Positions 1 to 13,987 of a stretch of DNA of 64,000 nucleotides are shown here, piece after piece. The notes beneath the pieces are model-generated. The model ran no database searches, was not told where the DNA came from, and was given only the letters and a program-made list of their open reading frames with translations. How positions within the stretch are numbered: position 1 is the first letter of the stretch; every line of letters starts with the position of its first letter. A program made the translations under genes and the position numbers. The stretch is from Leptasterias polaris (lineage: Eukaryota; Echinodermata; Asteroidea; Forcipulatida; Asteriidae), in assembly GCA_037783415.1 (NCBI GenBank), contig JAZGTN010000225.1:248001-312000 (forward strand), read 5' to 3'.

Positions 1-1445
1 TGGGTGTTTTAGCCTTTTTTTTTTTTTTTGGCCGGGAGGAAACACAGTTACATGTCTATAAAAGGTTATAATGATTTAATCAGTGTTGAGTGATACTCTT
101 CCGCTATGTGCGCTGCGAAATCACAGAGCAGTAAATCAAGCAATCATGTAAAGGTATTATACAAGAGTAAATAGGATATAACAACAGTGTTTATAAGCAG
201 TTTATCGGTATACCGTTTGTCATAAACATCTCTATGCACTCTCTAAACGTAAACGGAAAATGAGTGCATCACAAAATTTAATTGCTCAGTTCCCTTCCTC
301 TTTGGGTGATTATGTTTTGGAAAGGACAATCGGATACAAATTATGTTTGTCAAGAGATCTTTCTACCCATCATTAAGCCCACAGCAATTCAGAGAAAAAC
401 AGATCTCAGGAGTATCGGTACTGATATCCAGTCTCTTTCAGATTATAAATATTTCACAAGTAGTCTCAATCAACACGCAGGAAGTGCTGTTACCTTGAAA
501 GAGTGTGGGGGCTCACAAGTGCGTGTGGCAAATTCTACTGATAGGTTGTCAAAAACATCATTCTTTGTTGGGTAACCGTCCCCCGGCCTGAGATTTCACT
601 CTCTCAGGAACGAATCCTCTTACGTCAAGGACCTCAATCTTGTTCCAAACAACTTGTTTTTCTTTGATGCAAGAGATTTAAATATGATTTCATTTCAGAC
701 GAAATACTTCACAAAACAAAACGGTTGTACTGTGAACTTCATAATCAGAAGCTTTCAGACTAAAACTAAACAATGGTGTTTTTATCGTTATATGGATCCT
801 GAATAAAACCTTTTAAGTTGCTTTGGTGAAAGGACAAGTTGGTGATACGATGTCTGGATAAGTCGACTTGTACCACTAAATAAATCGAAATAAAGTCTCT
901 CGTTATCTGGATTATGTTGTGAAATTCTTAAGAGTTCTGTAGATCTGTGAAGCTTCGCAACAAACTCACAAACGTCTTCAAGAAAATGACATGCCAAAGG
1001 TGTACGACCCATGTTCAATCTCAACTACAAATAGCCACTAGGAACAAAATCTGATTTAACAACGGTTTGCTTTTTAATCGTAAGTTAACGACGTAGCCCG
1101 ATTCCCTTGATACATCAACCGAGAATAGCAATAACATCAACGCCGTCAAGAAACTTCGCAGTTTCCGTATTCCCCTTGAGTCCAAGTTTGTATTGCTTGC
1201 TCAAACCCCTATTAAGTTATTTAGGATGAATTATGGTGAAAGACCGTATTACCCCTATAACATGGCGTCAGGTCGTAATCAAACGTTCTCTCCCCGGAGA
1301 GCCAAACTGAAAGACTGTCTCTATCTAATTTTGTGTAGAGAAATTACAATTGTGGACAAAACTAATATTTACGACGAGCGAAGTTTAAACAAAATCCCAC
1401 GGCTGACGTATGTAAGGGAATATCCCATCTCACTGATTATTGTTT
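1..1445. other. Intergenic, no gene seen; partial MITE at about 682-812
   Basis: Reading frames here are short and composition-driven. Positions about 682-812 match one end of the TIR element seen at 26850-27205 (shared strings such as ATTTCATTTCAGA, GAACTTCATAAT, GCTTTCAGACTA and ending near ATAAAACCTT). Nothing else recognised. Confidence 0.5.
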
Positions 1446-1629
1446 ATACACTTTATTGAGTTCCGGGTAAGAATCGACCCAGATCCAGGTCCCGTGGGGG
1501 TCGGACCCATTTCTGTGTCAGTAACCGGAATCTGTTTCAAAATAACCCCTTGCTGGGTCAAACTGACGCAGATTCCGAGTCTCAATCCCGGAATTCGGGT
1601 CAATTCTGACCGGGAGATTTTAGAGTGTA
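1446..1629. mobile_element. GGGTCA-rich inverted-repeat MITE, copy 1
   Basis: Starts TACACTTTATTGAGTTCCGG and ends with the approximate reverse complement (GACCGGGAGATTTTAGAGTG then TA), so it is an inverted-repeat element of about 184 bp. The interior has many GGGTCA/TGACCC half sites; GGGTCAAACTGACGC at 1555-1569 is a one-mismatch IR3 palindrome. No coding capacity. Confidence 0.7.
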
Positions 1630-1760
1630 CTCTATCATCCAGTGGAAATATTTCTCCTCGACAAAACACAAGAAAATATAGCGTTTTAAAGGAAACACAG
1701 AGACGAATCGTAGAAAGACAAAATAGTCAACAGTGACAGGGTGGGCTCCCAATGTCTCTC

Positions 1761-1762
<2 letters not shown>

Positions 1763-1792
<30 letters not shown>
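1763..1792. repeat. Poly(C) tract
   Basis: About 29 C in a row with a short pyrimidine lead. Similar homopolymer C or G tracts occur at about 4175-4224, 8654-8668, 15260-15274, 20906-20918, 34941-34954, 61375-61390 and 63367-63379. They generate spurious poly-Gly and poly-Pro reading frames. Confidence 0.95.
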
Positions 1793-3403
1793 ACCACAAG
1801 CCAACCTTGACTGCATGTTAGGTACAGTACGCTGCCGATGACTCTATAATTGAGAGTTACTGTGTTTAGATTCCTCCGTTCATTCATACTCATGCAAACA
1901 CTGTGTTTGAACAACCAATTTAGAGTCAGCCTGACCTAGTTTCCACAATCTGATGAAGGAAAATGGGGACAGCCTGAAACAATTACATCTTACAATCGTT
2001 TTTGTGATCTAATTATGAGGAGGGGAAACATCAGTACAGAAAGAGAAACTTCCACATCTGCTGAATCGTTGATGGTTTAAATGCACCCAATGGTTAATTT
2101 TTTATACACAAATATTTGTTATGGCGCAAGACCTTTTCCCGCGCTTTGCGTGGAATTTTCAGTCATGCCATACTGCGTCCGTCTGGATAATCTGTTTCCC
2201 TGGTGTCTTTGATCTATTTTGGGTATGACTTTCCCCAAATCATTCCAGTCGTGTTTGGAGGTCATGTGGGGAGGTATGCTCTTGCGCATTAGCCGCTTGT
2301 CGCTACTTCCGGCTGCAAGTCAAGATCCACTGTTAACCAAGATCCGAATTTAACCTTAATTAGCGAATAAAAGCATTCCTTGTGAGCTGTAACAGGTAGA
2401 GGGCGCGGTATGTGGTGGAAGTTCACATCCCCGACATGAAGAAAACGTCATTTGGACCGGATTTGTGTACTCATCACGGGTATAAAGTTGAATTCAGTTT
2501 TCTGCAGCCGATCCCCCTCGCAATGGGAATGACAGAATTTGAATCATTTGACTAAGCTGGTGGTGCCGTACGGTTATTTTGTGTGCTTGGCAAAAATGTT
2601 TCCGTTTATGAAAATGGCCACACACAGCTGCATTGTACAAAGGGAATTTGATAACCTTCACTCGAAGGCAATAATATTTGGTGTGCTTTATGAGTTTTAT
2701 GATATTGGGCACATACAGTTCAATTGCACATTAAAACCTCCACTCGAAGATAAAGCGTCATGTTGACTATTTGTCGTTCTAGGGATGACAAATCCCACTG
2801 TGAGTCACTCAAAAGGATGTACATTCCACAGACACAGCGCTGTCATCCACCGTGAGACCGCAGGAGCGGAATAACGGAGATACCAAAATGCAAGAGTCCG
2901 TGATGTGTTGACCTACATTCTCAGCCAGGAATGTTCCACATCAGAGATAGATGTAGCGGTTTCTACCTCTTTCTAAAAAGCGATTCCCACAGCGGGCTCG
3001 CTGCGGTGGAGAACTGTTTTTAAAGTTCATCATGTTTAACTTGCAGAGCACCCCGCCGCTCTCGTAATGCAACTTAAGATAAACGAGCACAGCATTTATT
3101 CCCCCGTGGAAACATTTAGCGAATTTCAAACGTAAAGGATTTGAAATCGATCCAGCTTTGCTTTTCTCCTGAAGACGATCAGCATACTGATCGAAAATCA
3201 AGTTGTCAAAACGTCTGGTTCATTTCAGAACCGACACAAATAATTAAAGATAATAACGTGGTGTTACTGCAAACATTAAGATTTTAGATAGTCGTCAAAT
3301 TATTATTAAGATTTAAAACTTTACTAATCTTCATGTTGAAAATGTGAAAATATGGAGTGTATGAAGTCATACTATTACAAATGTGACCATGGAACAGGTT
3401 GTC
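1793..3403. other. Intergenic, nothing recognised
   Basis: No coding sequence, RNA gene or repeat that I can support. Short frames on both strands lack codon structure or recognisable motifs. Confidence 0.5.
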
Positions 3404-3547
3404 CACACTCGGACAAACTCTTGGACATCGCATACCGGGTCAAAGTTGACACGGACTCCGGGTCAAACTGACCCAATAATGGATCAGGCCCCTTGTGACC
3501 CGGTATCCTGGTCAATTTTGAAACATGAGTTTTAATTAAGAGTGTAT
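3404..3547. mobile_element. GGGTCA-rich inverted-repeat MITE, copy 2
   Basis: About 144 bp, begins CACACTCGGACAAACTC and ends GAGTTTTAATTAAGAGTGTA. It carries a perfect palindrome GGGTCAAACTGACCC at 3460-3474. Confidence 0.65.
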
Positions 3548-6500
3548 ACCTTTCATATCAAGAATGGGATGGGTCCGCGAGCACTATGGTTCAGACCGAC
3601 CGTAACAGTCAGCCAGGTTCAGCTCATTTGGGCCCGAATCTGTTCTAGTTCTGACCTACTTGCGAACATGAGTCGACCAAAAGTAGAACATTTAATAAAC
3701 TGAAATATAGAATTGTATTTCATCACCGGCACGTGCATTTGTGTTCAATTGACTGAGCCATGGACTGTGGTTCCTCGGTAGTAAAGGCTTGAACGTGACG
3801 GTTGAATACCGGTATTGTATAAAAGAAAATGACAAAGCTATCAATCTTCGTGTGGTTTTCTCGACATTTTCCTTTGTGCTTCCTTCAAATTAGAATTGAG
3901 TTTCTACCCCTACAACAAAAGAGTCTTCATCGCATTCTTCCGATTTGGGAGAAATTTGATAGTACGTGATTAAGGTATATAAAAAGGAATTCTTCTTAAT
4001 TCAGTGATATTTTATAAAGGAGGTTTTTTCCGGGGACATATTCAGTCATCCTTTTGTCACTGGTCGTGTCATGTTTAGGGGGCTTTCTGTGGTCCCTTTG
4101 GTGCACCTCCAAGCAGTAAATGACCTGCTGGGAGGGGTCGCTGCAGCTGAGTGCGTGCATACAAAACGCGAAGTCCCCCCCCCCCCCGCACCCCCCACCC
4201 CCCCCCCCCCCCCCCCCCCCCCCCAACAAAAAGACTCTCGTTTTAGGCTGAAAGGGGTTGGAACGTATAGAGACTTCTGTCTGATGGAAATCGTGGGTTT
4301 TAATAACCACTTTGTCTCAGTTTCTCCAGCTGCGTCCAGCTTCATTTTGCACAACCGGAAGGAAGATTGGGTGGGGTACACGCCCCCAGTAAAATTACAG
4401 TAAGTGCATAACTGTAGTGCATTCAAAAAATATATAAAAAACAGCCAATCGTGTTGAACCCTGTACGACTTCACAGCTAAATCTTGCCTTTCCCCTCTTT
4501 TTCATACAGATAGCAGGATTACAAAAACGATATTTCGAATCGATGACAGCAGAGCAATCATTTTTTTTTTTTTACTGTGTGTAATAATTTAGTGAACTGG
4601 GCATTTATTCTCGTTTCCTATTTATAAGTTATTGGCGCTAATTATTTTTTGGGTTGTGCACTAAAAAAGAAAAAAAATGGCTTTCATAACTTAGAGTTAT
4701 GAAGCATCATTGGTTCTTGCACGAGCAAATTTATTCCTTTTCTGTATGTTTAAATATTCCCTTCCTGTGTTTCAATAGACAAACAAAATTTTACCTCAAA
4801 ATCGTCAAAAAAGTAGAGTGATCGTTCGAGAAACCACAAAAACATGTTCTAACAAAAATGAAAATGTATCAGCAATATTTTCGATCTTTGTATTCTGATG
4901 GTAGATTTTATTGCTACCATTTTATGCCAATGGGTGTATTTCACATATTCATCTTCAACTTCATCGACTTGTGTAGAATACGTCCTCATCAGTAACCATG
5001 ACATTGTATCCATACATCCTACAATATAATGTAGATATATTTTTTGTAAACTAAAAGGCAATCGACATCAAATAACGCTTTGTATTCCTGCGAGATTGGA
5101 CGTTACTTTAAGCTGAATTTAAGTATTGACTCTTTGTATACCCTTGCTCATAACAGTGCTTTATGCTTGGATAGTGCGGTCAAGATAATTTTCAAGGGTA
5201 AGTTTTTTCCCCGAGCAAAATCATATACGCCTCAAAGTGCACTTAACGAGGCAGTGCTTCCACCAAAATCCATTTCCTATGGTCAGTTATGTACAACATT
5301 CATATTACATAGTCAACGCACCTCTATTTTGATGACATTATAAGTCGGTCGCGGGCAAAGAGTGTTCGGTTTTTTTTAACGCAGTACCCCGTGATGTTCT
5401 TATATTTAACTGAGCAATCGTAAACTTGTGTGTAGAGGAAAATGTTGTTACGCATGACTGATTTCTATGACCGTATCGAATGCTCCAGTGAGCTAGCGCG
5501 AGTAATTGGACCGTTCCTATGACGAATATTACACGGTCGACTGCCCCGTGCGGAGGGGTACAACACGATCTCCACGTGAAGTGCAAGAACCACCCATGAA
5601 TGAGAATTTATTATTAAAAATACACATGTTCTCATTAGAATTTCATAGCAGTGAAATCCAAATCATGTACTTCCCCTCTCAAAAATGTACAGCAAAAAAC
5701 AAAACAAACAAACAAAAACAAAAACAACATCCCGATTGAGCGAAACCGAGAGTCCAGACTCTCACACCGGGTCACTAGTTAAGTACACGTCAGTAGTCTA
5801 AACTAAAGCTTTGGACACTGCGCGCGCGTGTACGTTTGCGAAACTTGACACGTTGTCTGAGATCCGGGAACTTAGCTTCTACTATTAGCATTAATTTTGT
5901 GCGTAGTGCTAGTAGTAACACTATCATCAACAAGGGTTTTAAAATACAGCTGTAAAGATTTCCGTGGATCGCAATAGTTTGACGCTTGTTCAACAGAGAC
6001 GGGTATGTCAGGCCTTTTCGTTAGCTGCTAATGTATCCCAATCGTCTACTCACATTATTTTGTTATTCACATTTATGACAAATATTTACTAGCGAGTTGA
6101 GTTTCATCCTTTCGGAGTTTGAATAGCTTTACTACCTACGTAGCATTAACTCAATAAAGGTTGTTTTCACAGAGGGCATATCAGGTTGTCAGCATGGTAC
6201 ACATTATCTACATGGGCTTGTTTCCTGCGGATCATGGTTGAAGAATTAAAGTAATTTTCCGTATACTTTATAGTTATTGCATTGGTTTAACCCTTTTTAA
6301 CAGCATCAATTGCATAAAATGTTGCGTTTGCCGTCAGACTTCGTCAGCTGCTCTCTATAATGCTAAGTCCTCGTGTCCTTATACATGCCAACTTTTACAT
6401 GCCAATTTCACATAATGGGTAGCTACGTGGCCAGCCATATTAAAAATGAATATAAATAGCGCTAGTTTCAAGGGTGTAGACATCTTTCCATGGAAGACTT

Positions 6501-9348
6501 TGATTCAGAGGACCAAATAAAAAGTCAATGCCAAAAAACATCCGTAACATTGGCTGATTAGCACGTACCGTTACTTCTCCTTCCTCCATTGAGGTTGCGT
6601 GTTTGAAAATGCGTTCATAATGTATGGACGCGCACGGCCATTTATTTTTTTCGTTTTCAAAGCTTGCCTGAACAGTTTTACACCGAACCTAGACAATTTT
6701 GTTTCACTATTCTCTGAAAACCTAAAGATTTCAGTTTAGTTTGTACAATGCTTCAACCCTTCTGATTGCTTGATATTACTAGATTTTGTCGTAATTTCCC
6801 CACAGATATGTTAGCCCCAAAACAATAGCTCCTCATCAATTCCACCTTGGGGTGCAAAGCGCTCCACGAGTCCTACACCTCCTCCGCGGTGTGTCATTTT
6901 TGGTGGCAGTGCCACTGAAGGCTCGCACCCCCATTAATAACACAGAAAGACGCCACCCAGGGGAAATCACAAAGTTCCTATATGCGGGCGAGCGTAGCAT
7001 ACTGAAAAGCTAAAAAACAGTTGTCCTTGGACATAAAAAGCTGTCTGCTCTATGGAACTCCCATCCACCCGAATCTCTGGCAATTTAATTTCTCATCTAA
7101 AAGGATATGCGTCTACCCCACTTCTTTTAGGGGTATTGTGTGATGGCACGTCATGGTTACGATGATCAAGGGAAGCTTGTATTTTGCTATCTAATACCCA
7201 CTGGGTCACACGAAGATATGATAAATCCAACGGCATGTTATCAGAGAACGACATCCCCTCATCGTCTACAATTTTTTAAACTGAGCTTTTTAGTACATTA
7301 ATTTGCTGAGCACACAACTTATTGCTAAGAAGAAGACGGATACCAGCCTGCATGCCGTTTCTTATGACTGACGACCAGCTCATTTATGCTATGAAGTTTT
7401 TTGTTTGTGCTAAAGCAGCTTCGGGAAATATGGCCCTGTTGTATCCTCGTTTGTTTAGACACGTGTGCCCCATAACAAACATTAAGGGACCGGGCATGGA
7501 GCCCGGGGCCTTCCACTGGTGAACAAACGTCCCTTCTCCCCACCCCTTTGTCAGTTGGCTCTTGTTCACGACCTGCATGTGACATTCTGCCCCTACAAGC
7601 TCATGGGAAATCATGTCAATATTGGGAATAGCACAAGAAATATCTGAAAATAATGGCAAAAAATGAGATTCGGTGATACTCTAGAACGTGCTTCGTGGAC
7701 GGAACAGCCTACACGTTAATTGAGTCAAATGGAAATTCGACCTTTTGAAGTAATTTGACTCTTTCTTTATGCCTTATCCATAAATGACTTGCTCTCAACT
7801 TATTGATTCTAGCCTTTAGCTGGGCATTTGAACAATATCAAATGAAAAAGTTGTGCAAACTTAGCTGGAAATCTCTGCCCTAAAAAAGAAATCCAGAATT
7901 CGCAGGGGCGTATAAAAATGAGCTGAGACTAGAAACAGTAAGTTAATTGTTTTTCTCTCACCTCGTTCACTTTCCCCCTTTGTCCTGAGGGGTTTCATAA
8001 ATGGAGAATTACTTTTTTCAAATGAGGATAGAGACATAAAAGGGGCGGCATGAATCAGAGACAGGCACAAACTAAGAGCGTTGGACACTCTCTATTCTCC
8101 GCAGTGCCTTTACGTCGCATTTCGTTTTTCACTCGCCCTTTCTGCGTTTGACGTCCGGCCGGATATTATGCCCCACTTATAAGCCATCACGATAACAAAA
8201 AGTTGGTCGGTCACAGAGTTAATCAAACGGTCGGTTCAAATTCAATTAACATGGAGATACCTCGGCTACAGAGTTTAACCAGCCGAGTTCCAAGTTCTCC
8301 GCGTGTCGTTTTTGGACCTGTATGATATATGTAAATGTAGAGTCATAAATTGATCGAAAAGCAAGTACAGTTTATAGCGTATAGGTTCGAGGCACAATGA
8401 GTCCAATTAGCGGTAGCAAGAACAATCTCATCGACGATTAAAGTCAACGACTTCATTTACCTTGAATGCAAGACGCTCAGATATCTAATGCGAAAGAAAT
8501 CCTGAAACGACTCCGTCGAGCCTCTAGCTGCTCTAAGGATAGCCTATGGTCCTTTTGCACCGACGACACACGCAGCTGTATGCCAACAGGCTGCCACAAA
8601 TCGCACGTAAAGCAACCTCGTTCCCAGGGATGATCAATCTCACCACACCATTCCCCCCCCCCCCCCCCTGCAGTTCGTAAAGACAGTGGGCATGTAAATG
8701 CGTGCACGTCGCCAATGAAACCAAACCCCGAAAATTGAGTACAATAGGCCACATGCACGAGCGCCATCTTAGAATAAACCGCAATGCATCTTCGGAAACC
8801 GAGTACAGATAAACAATAAATCAACCTACAAAGATGGACGCTATGATGTAGTTTACATCTAACTATGCCAGGTTTTGTATAGCTGTGTATGTACCGCATT
8901 GCTTCAAAATTAGCGCGCCGTGATGGTTGCTTCGACTCAGATTTCACCCAGAGTCCTTTGCGCGCCGATCATGCGCAGTTGGACATGATGGGCCGTTTTG
9001 GGCCATTTTATTCAAAGACTACTCCCGTTCCTCAAATGAAGTTCTAAGAAAAAATTATAATCTTTTTGAAAATCTGGTGTAGACTGGATGGATGTATACA
9101 AAAAATAAGATTTAAAAAAAGGTCCAGCGCGATGGACCATCGCCGTCCATGGAGAGAGAGGACGGCAGAATGCGTTCAAGTGCCACTGATTAACTGTGTA
9201 TATCGGTTTACGTCTTCTATCGATGTAGGTGAAATATTAGGGCAATTATCAAAATATGACTTGAAACTGTCTGAATACTAAAACTAAGCATAAATTATTT
9301 TAAAATGTTTAACACGAATAGTGTTGCTTATCGGCAATATGTTAGTTT
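3548..9348. other. Intergenic, no gene recognised; homopolymer tracts
   Basis: No gene supported. Contains long poly(C) at about 4175-4224, an (AAAC)-rich stretch at 5696-5726, poly(C) at 8654-8668, and a CAAGATGG/GCCATCTT-type YY1 core at 8763-8770. Several 70-156 residue frames overlap the C tracts and are artefacts of composition. Confidence 0.5.
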
Positions 9349-9474
9349 GGTCCATAACTGGGGTCATTGTGACACAGATTCCGGGTCATATTGACCCAGG
9401 AATGGGTCAGGCCCCACGGAACCCGGAACCCGGAATCCGGGTCAATTCTGACCTCGGAGTTTTTACGAGTGTAT
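9349..9474. mobile_element. GGGTCA-rich inverted-repeat MITE, copy 3
   Basis: About 126 bp, ends GGAGTTTTTACGAGTGTA like the other copies. It carries a perfect palindrome GGGTCATATTGACCC at 9383-9397. Confidence 0.65.
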
Positions 9475-11333
9475 GAGGCTACATCCAATCGCTTGTGATG
9501 GTCAGCTTTACTTCTCAGAATTGTGTGTCTTCTTCAAACCCAGAGGTTAATGGAAAACGACAGGTCACACTATATATCATCGGTTGCAGTCCTGAACGAT
9601 TATGGGTCCGATCGTGAACTATTGTACTCTTCTAAATTGCCGAGCTCCCCTCCTCGATTATGTCCGAGCTCCCAAACTTTAATTGCCATCAAAAAATTTC
9701 CAGGACTTGCGGAAAAAATTGGATTTCGGGTTACAACGTTCCCGTCGTTGGAAATCAGCGATAAATCATTCACCCCGGTGAAGTTTCAATTGGCAAGATG
9801 GCCGCCGTTACGGTTATTATTAGACCACGAATAGAAAAAACACAAAAATTGTTCGATCCCGGCTGAGTACATTATTATGTTGGGAATCGGTTGCTTAATG
9901 ATTCTATAGTGATTTTAAGACTCGACTTCATACAGGGAAAGGTTTTGTTGTAATTGGATTCGAGGAAGATAGACCGTGTTTTGTTTGATCTTTATACATT
10001 GCTCTGAATAGTACACCTTAGTCTGTTTTATAATGCATATTTACATTTCATATTGCCTGTGGGTCAAGACTCAAAACAATTAATAAAAAAGATAACAAAT
10101 TAACAAAATGTCATCATAGATGTGTACGATTCAATAAAACCTCTCACTCCAACGAATGTTGTAAAAATCCTAGCAATATTTATTTAAAAAAAAAAATAAT
10201 AATAATAACTACCGGTAGCTTTTTACATTATGAACAAATAACCATCAAAAACCAGAAATATACACAAAGGAAACGAGGAAAGCTTTGGTGACAAAATAAA
10301 AAGACAAATCAAGCCATCAACTACAAAACAATCAACTAGAAAAGCTGTTATATATAGTTGACCACTAAAACAGGACATAAATTATTAAAAAGACACCCAC
10401 ATTGAATGTTGTTTTCTCGAAAGCCTTTGCATCTGTAACTGCATACGGTTACTTTTTCCAAAGATTATGTTTAACAGCTTATGGTTCATGAAAACTAGAA
10501 GATGAAAAAAGAACTGAAAATAACATGCCTGAGAAGTCATATACAATTCATTATTTAAAAAGAAAACCTGCTCAGGAATTTCAATTTGACGCATTTTATC
10601 TCGAGTTTGTGTGGAGTTTATAAGCATTAGAGTTTGCCTCGATTGTCGTCGGAGCAAAACAACTACAGAGAAACCTGAGATAAACGTAGATAACCATGAC
10701 AAATTAAAACTATTTATAGTAAACTAGATTGGATTTCGTCCTCAGCTAAACGCAATGAACACGTGTTTTTCCTGTCGCAGACAAATAAGTTTAAACAACA
10801 ACAAAAATAAATTGAAGCGCCCATGGCCTTGATGAGTGAGTGTGTTGGGGATGACTGTTTTAAATCAAAACAACCCCTGGTAAAACTGTTTTAAAAGAAG
10901 TCCAATCGTTCTTCTTATTATTAGTTCATTCATCATCAAAAGTATTGAACAATAGACGTACTTGATGTATGGATATCTCATATATACACAAATTGTTAGC
11001 TTTGATCTAAATTCGTGTAGTTGGTGTTTATATTTCATTACTTTCTTTATTTGCCCAGGATGTTTTTTGTTTTTTTGAGCTGTCGTGACATTGGGCAAAA
11101 GAGGAATAAATATCTGCCACAATTTCTATTTTAAAGCTATCATGTGGAATATATCCATACAAAGTTGATCACTAGCAAATCTTATAAATATGTTTATTAT
11201 TTGTTTACAGCTAGAAAACCACAACATGAAGGAAAGCGAACTGAAGAGTTATCAATGCAAAGTACGGACCTTATTAGGAAGTGCCATCCAACTAGAGACT
11301 CCGAGGTAATTATCTCAGGATGACGACAATCAA
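9475..11333. other. Intergenic, nothing recognised
   Basis: AT-rich sequence with an A/AAT microsatellite at about 10183-10208 and a CAAGATGGCCGCC YY1-like core at 9795-9807. No coding sequence supported. Confidence 0.5.
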
Positions 11334-11640
11334 TAGACCTTTCTTTTGTTGACAAACAAAGTGCGCCGGTTGGCATGGACGGCCGAATGTTAGCAAAACA
11401 TTATATCGCGTTAAAAAAATGTTGTGACCAAATTCAACATTTTCTGTAAAAATCCATGAACTAAAATACCTTCCATGATTGGTTGATTTGTTTCCAACAA
11501 ATTCAACACTCTTTTTGAATGTTTGTGTAACATTGCTACAAACTGTGGCTATCTGTTTTTGATTTGCATTTATGGCTTTCCATAGTTTTCCAACCTCGGT
11601 TGGAAAAACTTGGGCCGTGACTTTGCAATAGAAAGGTCTA
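11334..11640. mobile_element. 307-bp TIR element (MITE), related sequence at 48355-48640
   Basis: Bounded by TAGACCTTTCT at the left and AGAAAGGTCTA at the right, a perfect inverted repeat flanked by TA, which would fit a TA target site. The interior matches, in reverse orientation, 48355-48640 over about 280 bp (for example TTGGTTGATTTGTTTCCAAC and GCCGGTTGGCATGGACGGCC against their complements). The 113-residue minus-strand frame across it is not conserved in the other copy. Confidence 0.75.
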
Positions 11641-11780
11641 TACTCTAACAACTCACGAGTCGGAACTGACCCGGATCAAGTTGATCCGGACCCGGATCCC
11701 GTGGGATGGGACCCGACCCAATCCAGGGTCAGAATGACCCAGAATCTGTGTCAACAATGTGGGTTGAAGCACTTAGAGTA
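11641..11780. mobile_element. GGGTCA-rich inverted-repeat MITE, copy 4
   Basis: About 140 bp, begins TACTCTAACAACTC and ends CACTTAGAGTA, directly abutting the 307-bp element. It carries a perfect palindrome GGGTCAGAATGACCC at 11726-11740. Confidence 0.65.
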
Positions 11781-12571
11781 AAACAGTTCTCACAAAGAAC
11801 ACAACAAAAAAGCAACAAGCGACAATCAAGAAGCAGACAATCGCCGATCTCATAAAGCCTTTCCTCTATAGCCTACATCACTCTAACTTAGTTAACAACG
11901 AGGTATGATTTTTTGTTTACTTCAGAGAGGTTTGATTTTTTTACTTCAGAAATTAACTGGATGAAATTGAAACCCAGTAATTTATACACAGACGTTTTCA
12001 TTGGCTGGTTGATGACGCGTTTATTGAAAGCTAAAGAATATAAATGAATTTACTCTTTAAAAAAAAATAATAATAATAAATTGGTTTAGTAAACCGTCAA
12101 CTTCAATTTCAAAATCGAGTCGCGATGAAAGTTTACACAGACCCTTTTTAACAGTGTTTCAAAGGTCAAGTATCTAACCTTATTGTTTAATAAACATCAA
12201 GCCCGAAGCAATACATGCGCTTCAACCGTCTATTTTTAACATTAAACGCTGGCCGGCCTCATTCTTCTAATTTTTGCTCCGAGCTACAATGAGGACTTAG
12301 GACCAGCAGTAAATTATCTTATGGGGCAGACATTACAAGCCCTTTGGCAAGTTATTCTGCAGGTAAAGATAACAGACTGGAAAATATTTTCAATTTAAAT
12401 ACGATTGGGAGGGTGGTGCTCGATGGGGAAAATGAATGATAAACAAAGTGTGTTGTGATTTGATGGAAGGTCAATGTGGAGTAAAATTGCCGTGAGTTAA
12501 GCATTCTACATGTACATGTACAAGATAAGTTTTGCTAGACTTGGCTTTCAGATGAGTGGGTTTGACTAGTT
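11781..12571. other. Intergenic, nothing recognised
   Basis: AT-rich; an AAT microsatellite at about 12060-12080. No gene supported. Confidence 0.5.
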
Positions 12572-12875
12572 TAAAGGCAGCGTGTACTTTGGTAGTTACT
12601 CCACAAGTTAATAATGATAAAAACTTACTTGGTAACGAGCACTGGAGAGCTGTTATAAAACTTTGTAAGAAACGACCCCCTTTGAAATGATGCACCGTTT
12701 AGAGAAAAGTAACTTGTCGCCCCAAAATTTGAATCTGTGAAAGGCTTCAGTTTCTCAGGCATCTAAAAGCACTCATTTCTATGCAACAAGGGTGTTCTTT
12801 CATTATGTTATTGCAACTTCGATGACCAATTGCAACCAAATTTTATTATTTTATACGGATATGTTGGGATACCAA
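12572..12875. mobile_element. AAAGGCAG-type MITE, reverse copy, one end degraded
   Basis: Begins TTAAAGGCAGCGTGTACTTT and proceeds with the reverse complement of the element at 21629-21960 (shared AAACGACCCCCTTT, TCATTTCTATGCAACAAGGG, TTCGATGACCAATTG). The far terminal repeat is not recognisable. Confidence 0.65.
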
Positions 12876-13987
12876 CAGATTCTGTTTCTTCAATATATTT
12901 AGTATAACATATAGTTTTCCATCTGAAGTTCATTTTTAATAATGTGATGTTGCACAAATTAAGTCGTAACTCGCAAATGGGTTTTTGAAGATAATCCTCA
13001 AGTTTTAATTTTGTTGCAATAATACGTTTTAACAGATAATTTGTGTTACATAATACGCATTTTGATTGTTGTTTTTTTTTAATTTAATTGCGAAGGGTAC
13101 ATTTCTTTTCAAGAATTTTGCATAGAGTTTAAACAGACGAATCCATTACAAAAACGCAGTGTTCGTTTGACTTGTTTTCTCTTTTTCGTTACGCGAGAGA
13201 CTTTCATAACTGCAGTTGTAACAACAAGTCACACAAATTATTCCGATATTTTGTAATCCCTGCGGTCAAGGTTGAGTTGAATTGCCAATTAAGTAAGATA
13301 TATAGAAAGTAAATACTGTACAGGCGAGAACACCCAGTGCTGTTTGTCTTTCCACTTTACACTGCGAAATAATTGCTCCTTAAAATGTATTCCGGCTCCC
13401 TATGCACGTTCCGGATGATTTGCCGGAATACGATACTCTGCTTTAGTACGGGGGATTAATATGCAATACTGAAATTCATTTGTTTTCTTCTTTAAATGTC
13501 AGTAAATGTTAAGAACGGCTTCAACGTTGTATACTCCTATAGATTGTGTCCAAGTCGCACAGTATTAAGAGCACTCAAAACATTTTCATTAGTGATCCTG
13601 GAAAAACACTTCACGTATCTTGTCAATCACCTGTCTCGAAACAAGAGTTTACTTAATGATCTTAAAGGGAAGGTATACGTTTGGTAATTACTCTTAAAAT
13701 TAATGGCAATAAAAACCTACTGGTTAGAAGTACAGCAAATGTTTTTGAATCCCTATCTCTAATACCACATTCCATTCAAAGAAGTTGTTTCTTAAAATGC
13801 TTTACTTTATCAACAGCTGCAGTGCTTCTTACTAAAGTAAGTTTTTACGGTCATAAATTGTTGGAATAATTACCAAAAGGTAGAGAGACGAAATTGTTGG
13901 AATAATTACCAAAGGTAGAAAGACGCAAAGAGCAATTGCGGAAACAAAATTGTATCAAAATTACCGCAGTGGTTTCTACATTTTACG
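12876..13987. other. Intergenic with a MITE fragment at about 13662-13905
   Basis: At 13662 AAAGGGAAGGTATACG followed by TTTGGTAATTACTC, and at about 13810-13860 ATCAACAGCTGCAGTGCTTC, a string shared with the element at 29909-30303. An internal 24-34 bp direct repeat (AAATTGTTGGAATAATTACC) occurs twice at 13855-13911. Confidence 0.5.

Noticed and set aside
4046..4474. Long frames across the poly(C) tract (poly-Gly or poly-Pro)
   Set aside because: Homopolymer artefacts. The same happens at 1600-1914, 8477-8947 and 15226-15505.
11310..11651. 113-residue minus-strand frame as a gene
   Set aside because: It coincides with a 307-bp TIR element whose second copy at 48355-48640 does not keep the frame.
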